Assembly (NCBI GenBank): GCA_964401935.1
Contig: CAYOAL010000029.1
Location: 1-64,000, forward strand
DNA length: 64,000 nt
From: JAPYTK01 sp964401935
GTDB lineage: Bacteria > Myxococcota_A > Polyangia > Polyangiales > Polyangiaceae
Direction: 5' to 3'
Shown: positions 8,373-17,226 of the stretch, piece by piece
How positions within the stretch are numbered: the stretch's first letter is position 1
Layout: every line of letters begins with the position of its first letter
Position numbers and translations under genes: made by a program
Notes under the pieces: model-generated
The model's input: the letters and a program-made list of their open reading frames with translations, nothing else
What the model was told of the DNA's origin: nothing
Database searches by the model: none

Positions 8373-11300
8373 ATGCTTCCGTTCGACCGGCTGCGCTCCC
8401 TCGCTCTCATGGCTCTCTTGGCCACCCTCGCCGTCTTCCCGGGCTGCTCGTGCTCCGACGACGAGACGACATCCGACCCCGATCCCGACCCGACCGAAGC
8501 CTGTGGCGACGGGGTGGTCGACGACGGGGAGCAGTGCGACGACGGCAACGTCGTCGCTGGCGACGGCTGCTCCCCCACCTGCCAGAACGAGGGCACGGCC
8601 GAGTGCGGCGACGGCACCGTCGATCCCGGGGAGCAGTGCGACGACGGCAACGTCGTCGCTGGCGACGGCTGCTCGGCCGACTGCATGGACGAGACGACGA
8701 TGGCCATGTGCGGCAACGGCGTCGTCGAGGACGGCGAGGAGTGCGATGACCAGAACGACGAGCCCTACGATGGCTGCGAGGAGGACTGCACCCTCTCGCC
8801 CGAGGAGGTGACCTGCGAGACGCTCACCCCCATCGGCACGGGAACCTGCGAGATCGCCGGCACCGGCGCCCAACGGCTCCTCAAGGGCGACGTGCTCACC
8901 CGCCACACCATCCTTCGCGGCGGTCAGGTGCTGGTGGACGCGAGCGGCACCATCAGCTGCGTGGGCTGCGACTGCGAAGACACCGCCCAGAACCCCACCA
9001 CGATCACCTGCCCTAGCGGCGTGATCTCGCCCGGGCTCATCAACGCCCACGAGCACATCACCTTCATCCAGAACAACCCGTACAACGACACCGGCGAGCG
9101 CTACGAGCACCGCCACGACTGGCGCCGCGGCAACAACGGTCACACCGAGATCCCCGCCTCCGGCAACGCCTCGAACGACGCGAAGCTCTGGGGCGAGCTC
9201 CGCAACCTGTTGGGCGGCGCCACCTCGATCATCGGCTCCGGCGACGTGAACGGCGTGTTGCGCAACCTCGACCGCGACGCCCAGGAGGGCCTCGGACAGC
9301 CGCCGGTGCAGTACGACACCTTCCCCCTCGGCGACAGCAACGGGACGACCCTCGATTTCGGCTGCTTCTACCCCAACATCACGAGCAGCGCCGAGATCAG
9401 CGGATACGACGCCTACTTCCCCCACGTGGCGGAGGGCATCGCCAAGAGCGCACGCAACGAGTTCGTCTGCACCGAGACGGACGCCCGCGGCGCCGAGGAT
9501 CTGCTCGAGCCGCAGAGCGCGTACATCCACGCGATCGGCCTCAGCCCCATCGACTACGTGCGGATGGCGGATCAGGGCACCTCGCTCGTCTGGTCGCCGC
9601 GGAGCAACATCACGCTCTACGGCGACACCGCGATGGTGAGCGCCGCCGCCCGCCTCGGGGTCAACATCGCGCTCGGCACCGACTGGATCCCCACCGGCTC
9701 GATGAACGTCCAGCGTGAGCTGTACTGCGCCGACTCCTGGAACCAGACCTACCTCGACGATTTCTTCACCGATCGCGAGCTGTGGCAGATGACCACCGTC
9801 AACGCCGCCACCGCCGCGGCGATGGACGACGCGATCGGCGTGCTCGCCCCAGGGCGCGTGGCCGACATCGCCATCTTCGACGCCTCCACGCAGACGGATC
9901 ACCGAGCCATCATCGACGCCCAGCCCCAAGACACGGTGCTCGTGATGCGTGGCGGCGAGGTGCTCTACGGCGACGACGCCCTGGTGCAGACGCTCGGCAC
10001 CGGCCCCTGCGACACCATCGACGTCTGCGGCGTCGACAAGGCGCTCTGCGCCCAGAACGATTTCGGCAAGAGCTTCGCCACGCTGTCCGCCAGCGTGAGC
10101 AGCCTCTACCCGCTGTTCTTCTGCGGCGAGCCCGACAACGAGCCGAGCTGCCACCCCATGCGCGCCGAGACGGGCTTCCCGATGTATAGCGGCAACCCGA
10201 GCGGCAGCGACGCCGACGGCGACGGCATCGAGGACGGGAGCGACAACTGCCCCACCGTGTTCAACCCGGTGAGGCCCGTCGACGAGGGAGTGCAGGCCGA
10301 CTTCGATCGCGACGGGGTGGGCGACGCGTGTGACGAGTGCCCCATGGACCCCGACGGTGTGCCCCCGTGCGCCCTGTTCGATCCACTCGACATCGACAAC
10401 GACGGGGTCGCCAACGACGTCGACAACTGCCCCGACAAGTTCAACGACACTCAGGCGGACGCCGACGGCGACGACAAGGGCGACGTCTGCGACCCCTGCC
10501 CCAACATCGCCAACCCCGGCGCCAAGGCGTGCCCGGTGCTCATCCAGGAGATCAAGCAAGGCCTCGTCAGCGGCGTCGTCGGGGTGGAGGACGTGCTCGT
10601 CACCGGGTGCCGGAGCAACAACGGCTACTTCCTCCAGACCGTGCCCGGCGACCCCGGCTACGTCGACGAGGACTTCACTGGGATCTACGTCTACAACCCC
10701 ACCGTGCAGTGCGGCACCACGCTCAGCGTGGGCGACCGGGTGAGCTTGAACCCGGCGACGGTGAACACCTTCTTCGGGCAGATCCAGCTCACCTTCGCGG
10801 CCATCACCGTCGAGTCGAGCGGGAACCCGCCGCCGACGCCGATCACCGTGCTCCCCGCCGACGTGGGCGGCACCGAGCCCACCGAGCTCGAGGGCGTGCT
10901 CGTCCGCGTGCAGAACGTGCTCGTCACCGACGCCGCGCCGCCTCCGGGCCCCGGCGACAGCGCCCCCACGAACGAGTTCGAGGTGGCGGGCGTGTTGCGC
11001 GTCAACGATCTGCTCTTCCAGGTCACGCCCCACCCGGCGGTGAACACCAACTTCTCCGAGCTCGTCGGCATCCTCGACTATCGCAACGGGAACCAGAAGC
11101 TCGAGCCGCGCAACGCCGGCGACGTGACCCTCGGCCCGCCCGTGCTCGTGGGCTTTGGCCCCGACCTGTCCTTCGTGCGCGAAGGGGAGACCGACGTGCC
11201 CACCTTCCCCACACCGCTCACCGTGACGCTCTCGGACGTGGTGACCACCGACACCGTGGTGACCGTCAGCTCCCCCGAGGCCTCGCTGCTCGTGGGCGAC

Positions 11301-12251
11301 GTAACCATCCCCGCCGGCCAGAGCTCGGCGGAGGTGCTCGTCACCGGCGTGAGCCCCGACGTCTCGGTGACGCTCACCGCGAGCCTCGACGGCAACGTCC
11401 TCACCGCAGACGTGCGCGTGATCGGCGCGACCGAGGTGCCCCAGATCATCGCGATCAGCCCCGACCCGCTCACCACGGGGGTGAGCACCACCGAGACCCT
11501 GGAGGTGTTCCTCGACATCCCGGCGCGGCCCGGGGACGAGCTCATCGACATCTCCTCCACCATCGGCACCGTGATGCCGGCGCAGGTGACGGTGCTCGAG
11601 GACGAGCTCAGCGCGACCTTCGAGTTCACCTCGGGCGCCATCGCCGAGAGCGGCACCATCACCGCCGAGCACTTCGACTCGGGCACGAGCGTGGTGGTGA
11701 ACGTCGAGGTGCTCACCGGGAGCGGCTTGGTGATCAACGAGGTGGACTACGATCAGCCTGGGGTAGACAGCGAAGAGTTCGTTGAGATCTACAACAACAC
11801 CGGGAGCCCAATCTCGCTCGCCAACCTGGTGCTCGTGCTCATGAACGGCAGCAACAACACGGAGTACGGACGCATCGATCTGTCACCCATCGGCTCCCTC
11901 GGTGCGGGCGAGTACCTCGTGGTGGGCACCGCGACCGCCCTCGCGCTCGTCCCTGGCGGCGTGCCGACCCTGTCGCTCTCCACCATCCAGAACGGCGCCC
12001 CCGACGCGCTCGCGATCTTCGACACCGCCAGCAACACGCTGGTCGACGCGCTCTCCTACGAAGGCTCGGTGACCGCGGGCGTCATCAACGGCGCACCCGG
12101 CACCTACAACTTCGTGGAGGGGATCGCCACGACGGCAGCCGACACCGGCGCCGGCTCCCTCGCGCGCTTGCCCAACGGCGTCGACACCAACGACGCCAGC
12201 TCGGACTGGGCGCTCACCATGACGGTGACGCCGGGCACCGCGAACCAATGA
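8373..12251 (+). CDS. Mosaic surface lipoprotein: Cys-rich repeats, amidohydrolase, TSP3 repeats, OB-fold and lamin-tail domains
   Basis: A 1292-residue protein. In order it has a lipoprotein signal (lipobox FPGC, Cys25), three myxobacterial Cys-rich repeats (residues 44-140; CGDGVVDDGEQCDDGN type) and an amidohydrolase domain (about 170-540). Metal ligands are HxH (H226/H228), H351, H386 and D437. Its C-terminal block VNAATAAAMDDAIGVLAPG matches the chlorohydrolase/cytosine-deaminase group. Calcium-binding thrombospondin type-3 repeats (614-715), an OB-fold region like ExeM/NucH nucleases (725-920), an Ig-like stretch and a lamin-tail domain (about 1118-1230) follow. It is predicted to be a surface hydrolase. 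ATG 8373 was chosen for the signal; an in-frame GTG lies 19 codons upstream. Confidence 0.9.
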   Translation: MLPFDRLRSLALMALLATLAVFPGCSCSDDETTSDPDPDPTEACGDGVVDDGEQCDDGNVVAGDGCSPTCQNEGTAECGDGTVDPGEQCDDGNVVAGDGCSADCMDETTMAMCGNGVVEDGEECDDQNDEPYDGCEEDCTLSPEEVTCETLTPIGTGTCEIAGTGAQRLLKGDVLTRHTILRGGQVLVDASGTISCVGCDCEDTAQNPTTITCPSGVISPGLINAHEHITFIQNNPYNDTGERYEHRHDWRRGNNGHTEIPASGNASNDAKLWGELRNLLGGATSIIGSGDVNGVLRNLDRDAQEGLGQPPVQYDTFPLGDSNGTTLDFGCFYPNITSSAEISGYDAYFPHVAEGIAKSARNEFVCTETDARGAEDLLEPQSAYIHAIGLSPIDYVRMADQGTSLVWSPRSNITLYGDTAMVSAAARLGVNIALGTDWIPTGSMNVQRELYCADSWNQTYLDDFFTDRELWQMTTVNAATAAAMDDAIGVLAPGRVADIAIFDASTQTDHRAIIDAQPQDTVLVMRGGEVLYGDDALVQTLGTGPCDTIDVCGVDKALCAQNDFGKSFATLSASVSSLYPLFFCGEPDNEPSCHPMRAETGFPMYSGNPSGSDADGDGIEDGSDNCPTVFNPVRPVDEGVQADFDRDGVGDACDECPMDPDGVPPCALFDPLDIDNDGVANDVDNCPDKFNDTQADADGDDKGDVCDPCPNIANPGAKACPVLIQEIKQGLVSGVVGVEDVLVTGCRSNNGYFLQTVPGDPGYVDEDFTGIYVYNPTVQCGTTLSVGDRVSLNPATVNTFFGQIQLTFAAITVESSGNPPPTPITVLPADVGGTEPTELEGVLVRVQNVLVTDAAPPPGPGDSAPTNEFEVAGVLRVNDLLFQVTPHPAVNTNFSELVGILDYRNGNQKLEPRNAGDVTLGPPVLVGFGPDLSFVREGETDVPTFPTPLTVTLSDVVTTDTVVTVSSPEASLLVGDVTIPAGQSSAEVLVTGVSPDVSVTLTASLDGNVLTADVRVIGATEVPQIIAISPDPLTTGVSTTETLEVFLDIPARPGDELIDISSTIGTVMPAQVTVLEDELSATFEFTSGAIAESGTITAEHFDSGTSVVVNVEVLTGSGLVINEVDYDQPGVDSEEFVEIYNNTGSPISLANLVLVLMNGSNNTEYGRIDLSPIGSLGAGEYLVVGTATALALVPGGVPTLSLSTIQNGAPDALAIFDTASNTLVDALSYEGSVTAGVINGAPGTYNFVEGIATTAADTGAGSLARLPNGVDTNDASSDWALTMTVTPGTANQ

Positions 12252-12254
12252 CCG

Positions 12255-13595
12255 ATGGGCGAGGACTCGGCTGACGCGACGGCGTTGCCCGCGAACGCAG
12301 GCGCCATCACCCGATGGCTCGGCCGGGCCTCCGCGCCCCTGTTCATGGCCTACGCGGTGGTGGCCGCGTTCTCTACCTACTTCTGCATGTACGCCTACCG
12401 CAAGCCGTTCGCGGTGGGCGTGTTCGCGGGCGAGATGGAGCTGCCGCTCTTGGGCGCGGTGAGCATCAAGACCGTCCTCGTGATCTCGCAGATCCTCGGC
12501 TACTGCGTCTCGAAGTTCGCCGGCATCAAGATCGTCAGCGAGATGGATCACCGACGCCGTGGCCTCGCCATCGTGGGTGCGATCGGCGTCGCCGAGCTCG
12601 CGCTGGTGCTGTTCGGGGTGGTGCCTGCCCCCTACAACGCGCTCTGCCTGTTCCTCAACGGCCTTCCGCTCGGGCTCGTGTGGGGCTTGGTGTTCGGCTT
12701 CCTCGAGGGACGGCGCGTGTCGGACGTCCTCGGAGCGGGCTTGTGTGTCAGCTTCATCGTCGCGAGCGGCTTCGTGAAGAGCGTGGGCAAGACGACGCTC
12801 GACTGGGGCGTGAGCGAGGCGTGGATGCCAGCGCTCGTGGGCCTCCTGTTTCTCCTGCCGACGTTGGCGTTCACCTGGATGCTGGCGCAGCTTCCCCCGC
12901 CCTCGAAGGACGACGAGGACAAGCGCCTCAAGCGCGCGCCGATGGATGGCGCCGCGAGGTGGCGCTTCTTCCTCGCGGTGGCGCCCGGCCTCATCGCCCT
13001 CACCCTCGCCTATGTCTTGCTCACCGCTTATCGCGACTTCCGAGACAACTTCGCCCGCGAGATCTGGGACGCGCTGGGCTACGCCGAGTCGCCCGAGATC
13101 CTCACCACCGCCGAGCTTCCGGTGGCCCTCGGCTCCACGGTGGCGGTCGCGCTGTGTATGGCCATCAAGGACAACAAGCGGGCGCTGCTCGCGATCCACG
13201 GGGCGCTGCTCTTCGGCGCGGTGCTCGTCGGAGGCAGCACCGTGGCCTTCGAGGCGGGGGTGATCGGCCCCGCGAGCTGGATGATCGCGGTCGGGCTCGG
13301 CCTCTATGTCGGTTACGTGCCGTACAACTGCGTGTTGTTCGACCGGCTCATCCCCGCCGTGGGCCATGTCGGCACCGCCGGCTTCCTCATCTACGTGACG
13401 GACGCGTTCGGCTACCTGGGCAGCGTGTTCCTGCTGCTCTACAAAGACTTCGGCACCAAAGAGCTCAGCTGGCTCTCGTTCTTCCAGAGCTTCAGCCACG
13501 CGACGGCCTGGCTCGGCGTGCTTCTGTTCGGCGCGTCGTTCGTCTACTTCATGCGTCGTTCGCCCACACCTCTCCTCACGGACACCTCGCGATGA
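12255..13595 (+). CDS. DUF5690 family multi-pass membrane protein (MFS-like)
   Basis: A 446-residue polytopic membrane protein with about 12 hydrophobic segments and a charged cytoplasmic loop near residues 218-235 (PSKDDEDKRLKRAP). It matches the DUF5690 family by pattern: FSTYFCMYAYRKPFAVG, ISQILGYCVSKFAGIK, LNGLPLGLVWGLVFGFLEGR and VPYNCVLFDR. The family is distantly related to MFS sugar-phosphate transporters, but no substrate is established. It starts 3 bases after the mosaic amidohydrolase and its last four bases overlap the next gene (ATGA), so the three are translationally linked. Confidence 0.82.
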   Translation: MGEDSADATALPANAGAITRWLGRASAPLFMAYAVVAAFSTYFCMYAYRKPFAVGVFAGEMELPLLGAVSIKTVLVISQILGYCVSKFAGIKIVSEMDHRRRGLAIVGAIGVAELALVLFGVVPAPYNALCLFLNGLPLGLVWGLVFGFLEGRRVSDVLGAGLCVSFIVASGFVKSVGKTTLDWGVSEAWMPALVGLLFLLPTLAFTWMLAQLPPPSKDDEDKRLKRAPMDGAARWRFFLAVAPGLIALTLAYVLLTAYRDFRDNFAREIWDALGYAESPEILTTAELPVALGSTVAVALCMAIKDNKRALLAIHGALLFGAVLVGGSTVAFEAGVIGPASWMIAVGLGLYVGYVPYNCVLFDRLIPAVGHVGTAGFLIYVTDAFGYLGSVFLLLYKDFGTKELSWLSFFQSFSHATAWLGVLLFGASFVYFMRRSPTPLLTDTSR

Positions 13596-15274
13596 GAACC
13601 CCACGTCCCTCCCCCCTCGTCCCGCTCCTCGGCGTCGCCGCGCTCGCACCGCTCCTCGTCGGTGCTTGTTGTCCGGCCAAGCCCACACCCGTGGAGCCCG
13701 AACCGTCCGCCGCGGCGACCGCAGCCCCGGTCGCCCCCCCCGCGCCGGCGAAAGCGACCACCGTGATCGTCTTCGTGATCGATCAGCTCCCGAGCTGGGC
13801 GCTCGACAAGTACCTCCCCCACCTGCCGGCCGACGGCGTGCTGCGCCGCGGCGTCGACACCGGCGTCTACGCGGAGCGCGTCGCCTATCCCTTCGCCAGC
13901 ACCAACACCGCGCCTGGCCACGCCGCGATCTTCACTGGACAGCCCCCATCGGTAACGGGGATCACCACCAACGAGCGCGTCGATCCTGGCCAAGGGGAGC
14001 GCTCCGTCGTCGACGACGGCAAGCACCGCGTCCTCGGGAGCCAGACCGGCTTCGCGAGCCCTACCGTGCTGCGCGTCCCCACGGTGGGGGACGCGCTCCA
14101 CGACGCTACCGGCGGCGCCGCGAGCATCGTCGCGGTGAGCGGCAAAGATCGTGCGGCGGTGATCTCCGGCGGCCAGCGCGCGGATCACGTGCTCTGGTAC
14201 AGCCACGGCCTCCCCGGCTTCACCACCTCCACGTTCTACGCCGACGCGCTCCCCGCGCCGCTCGCGAGCTGGCTCACGGCGCACCCCATCGATTCACTGC
14301 TCACTCCTTGGAGCCCGGAGCGCCCGGAGCTCTACGCGGAGCTCGTCGGCGCCGACGACGGGCCCGGCGAGGGCGACTGGCTCGACTTCCGCACGAGCTT
14401 CCCCCACGACGCCAAGGCGACGAAGAGCCCCTACTCGGTGCTCCGCCTCATGCCTCAGCTCACCGAATACATGCTCGAGCTCACCGCCGAGGTAGCCGCC
14501 CACGCCAAGGTGGGCGAGGACGACGTCCCCGACCTCGTCATCGCCTCCATCTCCGGCACCGACTACACCGGCCACACCTTCGGGGCGAGCTCGTGGGAGT
14601 ACCTCGACCACCTCGTCCGCGCGGATCGGGCGATGGCCAAGCTCGTGAGCACCCTCTCGCAGCGAGGACCGGTGCGCGTGCTCGTCACCTCGGATCACGG
14701 CGTGGCCAGGCTGCCGGAGAAGTCGAAGGAGGGCGGCGCGCGCGTCTTCCCCGACGCCATCGAGCAGGTCGCCGAAGCGGCCGCGAGCGCCGTCCTCGGA
14801 GAGGGCGACTGGGTGTGGGCCTTCTCGCGACCGTTCGTGTACCTCAGCCCCACGCTCGACGCGGAGCAGCGCGGGGCGGCCGAGAGCGCGATCATCGCCG
14901 CGCTCGGCGAGATCGAAGGCGTCGCGGGGGTGTTCCCCGTGGAGGACGCCAAGACGTGGCGCGACGACCCGGATCCGACGAGACGGGCGGTCGGCCTCAG
15001 CGTCGCCGAATCCGTGCCCGGGGATCTGTACGTGCTCGCCAGCCGCGGCGCGGTCATCGACGAGAACCGTCCCCGAGGCAAAGGCACCACCCACGGCACG
15101 CAGTACGACTACGATCAACAGGTGCCCGTCATCTTCTTCGGCGAGGGCATCTCCCGCGCCCGACTCCCCGACGTGCTCCCCCAGGAGCGGGTGGCCCCCA
15201 CCATCAGCGCGCTGCTCGGCGTACCGCCGCCCAAAGGGGTGACCGCCGCCCCGCTCCCCGGCGCCAGCCGCTAG
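13592..15274 (+). CDS. Alkaline phosphatase-superfamily / nucleotide pyrophosphatase-like lipoprotein
   Basis: A 560-residue exported enzyme. The signal ends at lipobox VGAC (GVAALAPLLVGACC), followed by a Pro/Ala spacer. The catalytic domain spans about residues 55-545: VIVFVIDQLPSW with the first metal Asp, FASTNTAPGHAAI carrying the Thr nucleophile, SISGTDYTGHTFG, and VTSDHG with metal ligands. This is the type I phosphodiesterase/PafA-like layout, hydrolysing phosphate mono- or diesters at the cell surface. ATGA overlap with the DUF5690 gene suggests that released product may be handled by that membrane protein (inference). Confidence 0.9.
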   Translation: MRTPRPSPLVPLLGVAALAPLLVGACCPAKPTPVEPEPSAAATAAPVAPPAPAKATTVIVFVIDQLPSWALDKYLPHLPADGVLRRGVDTGVYAERVAYPFASTNTAPGHAAIFTGQPPSVTGITTNERVDPGQGERSVVDDGKHRVLGSQTGFASPTVLRVPTVGDALHDATGGAASIVAVSGKDRAAVISGGQRADHVLWYSHGLPGFTTSTFYADALPAPLASWLTAHPIDSLLTPWSPERPELYAELVGADDGPGEGDWLDFRTSFPHDAKATKSPYSVLRLMPQLTEYMLELTAEVAAHAKVGEDDVPDLVIASISGTDYTGHTFGASSWEYLDHLVRADRAMAKLVSTLSQRGPVRVLVTSDHGVARLPEKSKEGGARVFPDAIEQVAEAAASAVLGEGDWVWAFSRPFVYLSPTLDAEQRGAAESAIIAALGEIEGVAGVFPVEDAKTWRDDPDPTRRAVGLSVAESVPGDLYVLASRGAVIDENRPRGKGTTHGTQYDYDQQVPVIFFGEGISRARLPDVLPQERVAPTISALLGVPPPKGVTAAPLPGASR

Positions 15275-15466
15275 GCTGCCCGAGACCAACACTCCGAGCC
15301 ACCCGCTCGGCTCTCGCGCCCCTGCTCCCCCGCCGCGAGCCCGTTCCAGGCGCGTCCGACGCACGGTTCTACACCAAGGCCGCGGTCGTGAGCCCGTCAT
15401 GTCAACTCACTCTGGAACGAAGACGACGGCGTGCGCTGATCCGCCGGCGCCCGTCGCCTGGAATCT

Positions 15467-15494
15467 TGTGACGAGCGCAGTTTCAAGTATGCTC
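15467..15494 (+). promoter_or_regulatory. Sigma-70-like promoter candidate
   Basis: TTGTGA (15467-15472), a 16-base spacer and TATGCT (15489-15494) form a plausible promoter about 30 bases before ATG 15526. It supports translation beginning at 15526, where a signal peptide is encoded. The rest of 15275-15466 shows no convincing gene. Confidence 0.45.
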
Positions 15495-15525
15495 GCTCGA
15501 TGCAGAGCCGGAGATCGCAGGCGGC

Positions 15526-15612
15526 ATGAAGCGCAGGTGGCTCTCGCTGCAGGTGGGCGCGACGGTGTGGGTCGTGGCCCTGTGGGCCTACTCGCCGGCC
15601 CACGCGCAGTGA
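15526..15612 (+). other. Orphaned Sec signal peptide in frame with the downstream barrel gene
   Basis: ATG at 15526 encodes 28 residues: an n-region MKRRW, a hydrophobic core GATVWVVALWAY and a signal peptidase I site AHA-Q. TGA follows at once (15610-15612), and a second in-frame TGA is at 15619. The beta-barrel gene is in the same frame from 15622. Signal and barrel clearly belonged to one gene. Either stop codons arose, or two compensating single-base indels (one near 15610, one near the GGTCGGAGG at about 15643) hide a continuous reading frame. Confidence 0.75.
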
Positions 15613-15621
15613 ACCGACTGA

Positions 15622-16950
15622 GTGACACCCAACCTTCCGGTCGGAGGGTCAGCCCTGGACGTCGAGCTCGGTGCGCGGCGCGCCCTCCCCGAGGGGGTGA
15701 CGCAAGTCGCGGCAGCGGCCGCCTACGCGCTCGCCGATCGCACGTTCGAGGGCGACGAAGAGGCCCCTCCGTCGTTCGACTTGGACGACGACACGGTGCT
15801 CGAGTCGGTGGTGTTCTCGCTGATCGCGCGCCACCACTTCGGTGAGGGCTGGGCGGCCGACGTGGTGGTGCCCTCGGGTTTCGTCTCGCTCAGCGCCTCG
15901 AGCGGCGAGGCGCGACGGACCAGCGGCCTGGGAGACATCGAGGTGGGAGGTCGCTACGACTTCGCCGGGCTCTGGGGTGCGGGGGGCCTGTCCCCGAGCC
16001 TCACGCTCCGGCTCGCGACCGGTCTCCCCACCGGAGAGCGCGTGACGCTAGGGATCGGCACCGCCGTCCAGCCCACGACGCTGGGCCTCGGCACGGGCGC
16101 CTTCTCGTTCATCGGGGAGCTCCGCTACACCCAGTTCCTGCACCCCCGCTTCGCGCTGGCGCTGCCGCTCGGCGTGCGCCAGCCGTTGCACCGCATCGAG
16201 GCGGGTGGGATTCGGATCGCGCCGATCTCGCGGGCGGGGATCGAGCTGTTCGGCATCCCCACCGAGTGGCTCATGCTCCGCGCCGGCCTCGAGCACACCC
16301 ACCGCGGCTACGATCACTCGAGCCTCGAAGGGCCGGTGCTCAACTCCGGCGGCGACTGGCTGCGGGCGCGGATCAACGCGGCCTTCCGCATCGGCCCGGT
16401 GACGCTGGGTGTCGGCGGTGGCGCGCCGATCTACATCGACGTGAACGGCCGGCAGGTGACGGAGCGCTTCTCACTCGACGGCACGCTCGCGATCACGTTG
16501 GGCGCAGCCGAGGAGGACGCGCACGAGCACGACCACGGCGACGAGCACGACCACGGCGACGTGCACGACCACGGCGACGAGCACGACCACGGCGACGCAC
16601 ACGGCAAGGCAGGAGACGTTCGCGATATCGCGGTGGGAGGGAAGAGCTTCTCGCTCCCGGACGTGGTGGTGCCCGGTCGCATCACCGTGATCGACTTCTG
16701 GGCCACGTGGTGCCACCCCTGCGAGCACGTCGACGACGCGCTGCGCGACCTCGCGGCCGAACACGACGAGCTGACGGTGCTGCGTGCCGAGGCGCCGGAT
16801 CTCGACGCACCGATCGTGGACGCCCACCTCGGCGGACAGATCGCGCTCCCCACCGTGTGGCTCTTCGATCGCCAGGGCAAGCTCGTGCAGAAGCTCGAGG
16901 GCACCAACGAGGTCGAGGTGAAGAAGGCGGTCGGCGCGCTCCTCGACTGA
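15622..16950 (+). CDS. Outer-membrane beta-barrel fused through a His-rich linker to thioredoxin
   Basis: A 442-codon frame, opening with GTG if read alone. Residues 10-290 show alternating amphipathic strands ending in aromatic residues (LTLRLATGLPTG, ALALPLGVRQPL, WLMLRAGLEHTHRGY), as in Phenol_MetA_deg-type barrels. Residues 296-331 are a His/Asp-rich metal-binding-like linker built on repeated HDHGD (ten His). Residues 335-442 are a thioredoxin domain with FWATWCHPC (C364, C367) and the cis-proline region LPTVWLF. The export signal is separated by two in-frame TGA codons. I infer a periplasm-facing redox or metal-handling module tethered to an outer-membrane barrel. Confidence 0.78.
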   Translation: MTPNLPVGGSALDVELGARRALPEGVTQVAAAAAYALADRTFEGDEEAPPSFDLDDDTVLESVVFSLIARHHFGEGWAADVVVPSGFVSLSASSGEARRTSGLGDIEVGGRYDFAGLWGAGGLSPSLTLRLATGLPTGERVTLGIGTAVQPTTLGLGTGAFSFIGELRYTQFLHPRFALALPLGVRQPLHRIEAGGIRIAPISRAGIELFGIPTEWLMLRAGLEHTHRGYDHSSLEGPVLNSGGDWLRARINAAFRIGPVTLGVGGGAPIYIDVNGRQVTERFSLDGTLAITLGAAEEDAHEHDHGDEHDHGDVHDHGDEHDHGDAHGKAGDVRDIAVGGKSFSLPDVVVPGRITVIDFWATWCHPCEHVDDALRDLAAEHDELTVLRAEAPDLDAPIVDAHLGGQIALPTVWLFDRQGKLVQKLEGTNEVEVKKAVGALLD

Positions 16951-16956
16951 AGAGCC

Positions 16957-17080
16957 GACCGGAAAAGACCGGGCTCTCGCGAAGCGCGCTCGGGTGTTGG
17001 GGCCCCGAGCGCAACGCGGTGGGTGGGGGACCCGCGCGCAGCGTGGGGGGAGGGTGCGGCAGCACCCTCCAGGAAACTGA
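16957..17080. repeat. Dispersed ~125-bp repeat, copy 1
   Basis: It begins GACCGGAAAAGACCGGGCTC and ends CCTCCAGGAAACTGA. The inner part carries TTGGGGCCCC and a hairpin GGAGGGTGC-ggca-GCACCCTCC (17049-17070). It lies between convergent genes and is tandem with copy 2. Confidence 0.92.
17049..17070. terminator. Perfect 9-bp hairpin in repeat copy 1
   Basis: GGAGGGTGC and GCACCCTCC are separated by GGCA. No T-tract follows, so bidirectional termination or mRNA end protection is inferred only from its place between convergent genes. Confidence 0.5.
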
Positions 17081-17086
17081 AGGCCT

Positions 17087-17212
17087 GACCGGAAAAGAGA
17101 GGGGCTCTCACGAAAGCGCGCTTGGGTGTTGGGGCCCCACGCGCAACACGGTGGGAGGGGGGACCCGCGCGCAGCGTGGGGGGAGGGTGCGGCAGCACCC
17201 TCCAGCAACTGA
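17087..17212. repeat. Dispersed ~125-bp repeat, copy 2
   Basis: A second tandem copy of the preceding unit, about 90 percent alike by eye, with the same hairpin at 17182-17203. It ends just before the phoU stop codon region. Confidence 0.92.
17182..17203. terminator. Perfect 9-bp hairpin in repeat copy 2
   Basis: GGAGGGTGC-ggca-GCACCCTCC, identical to that in copy 1 and 24 bases beyond the phoU stop. It is a candidate transcript end for phoU, again without a T-tract. Confidence 0.5.
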
Positions 17213-17226
17213 GCGCCGCGAGACGC

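Noticed and set aside
8367..11672. Long open frame (1101 codons) on the minus strand
   Set aside because: It is antisense to the mosaic amidohydrolase; composition is Val/His/Ala/Glu-rich without domains, as expected from the third-position GC of the real gene. The same applies to 35109-38543 minus opposite nrdJ and 30917-33013 plus opposite the FIST/kinase genes.
15399..15845. Plus-strand frame overlapping the signal peptide region
   Set aside because: Arg/Gly-rich shadow in another frame; the barrel frame has clear domain evidence.
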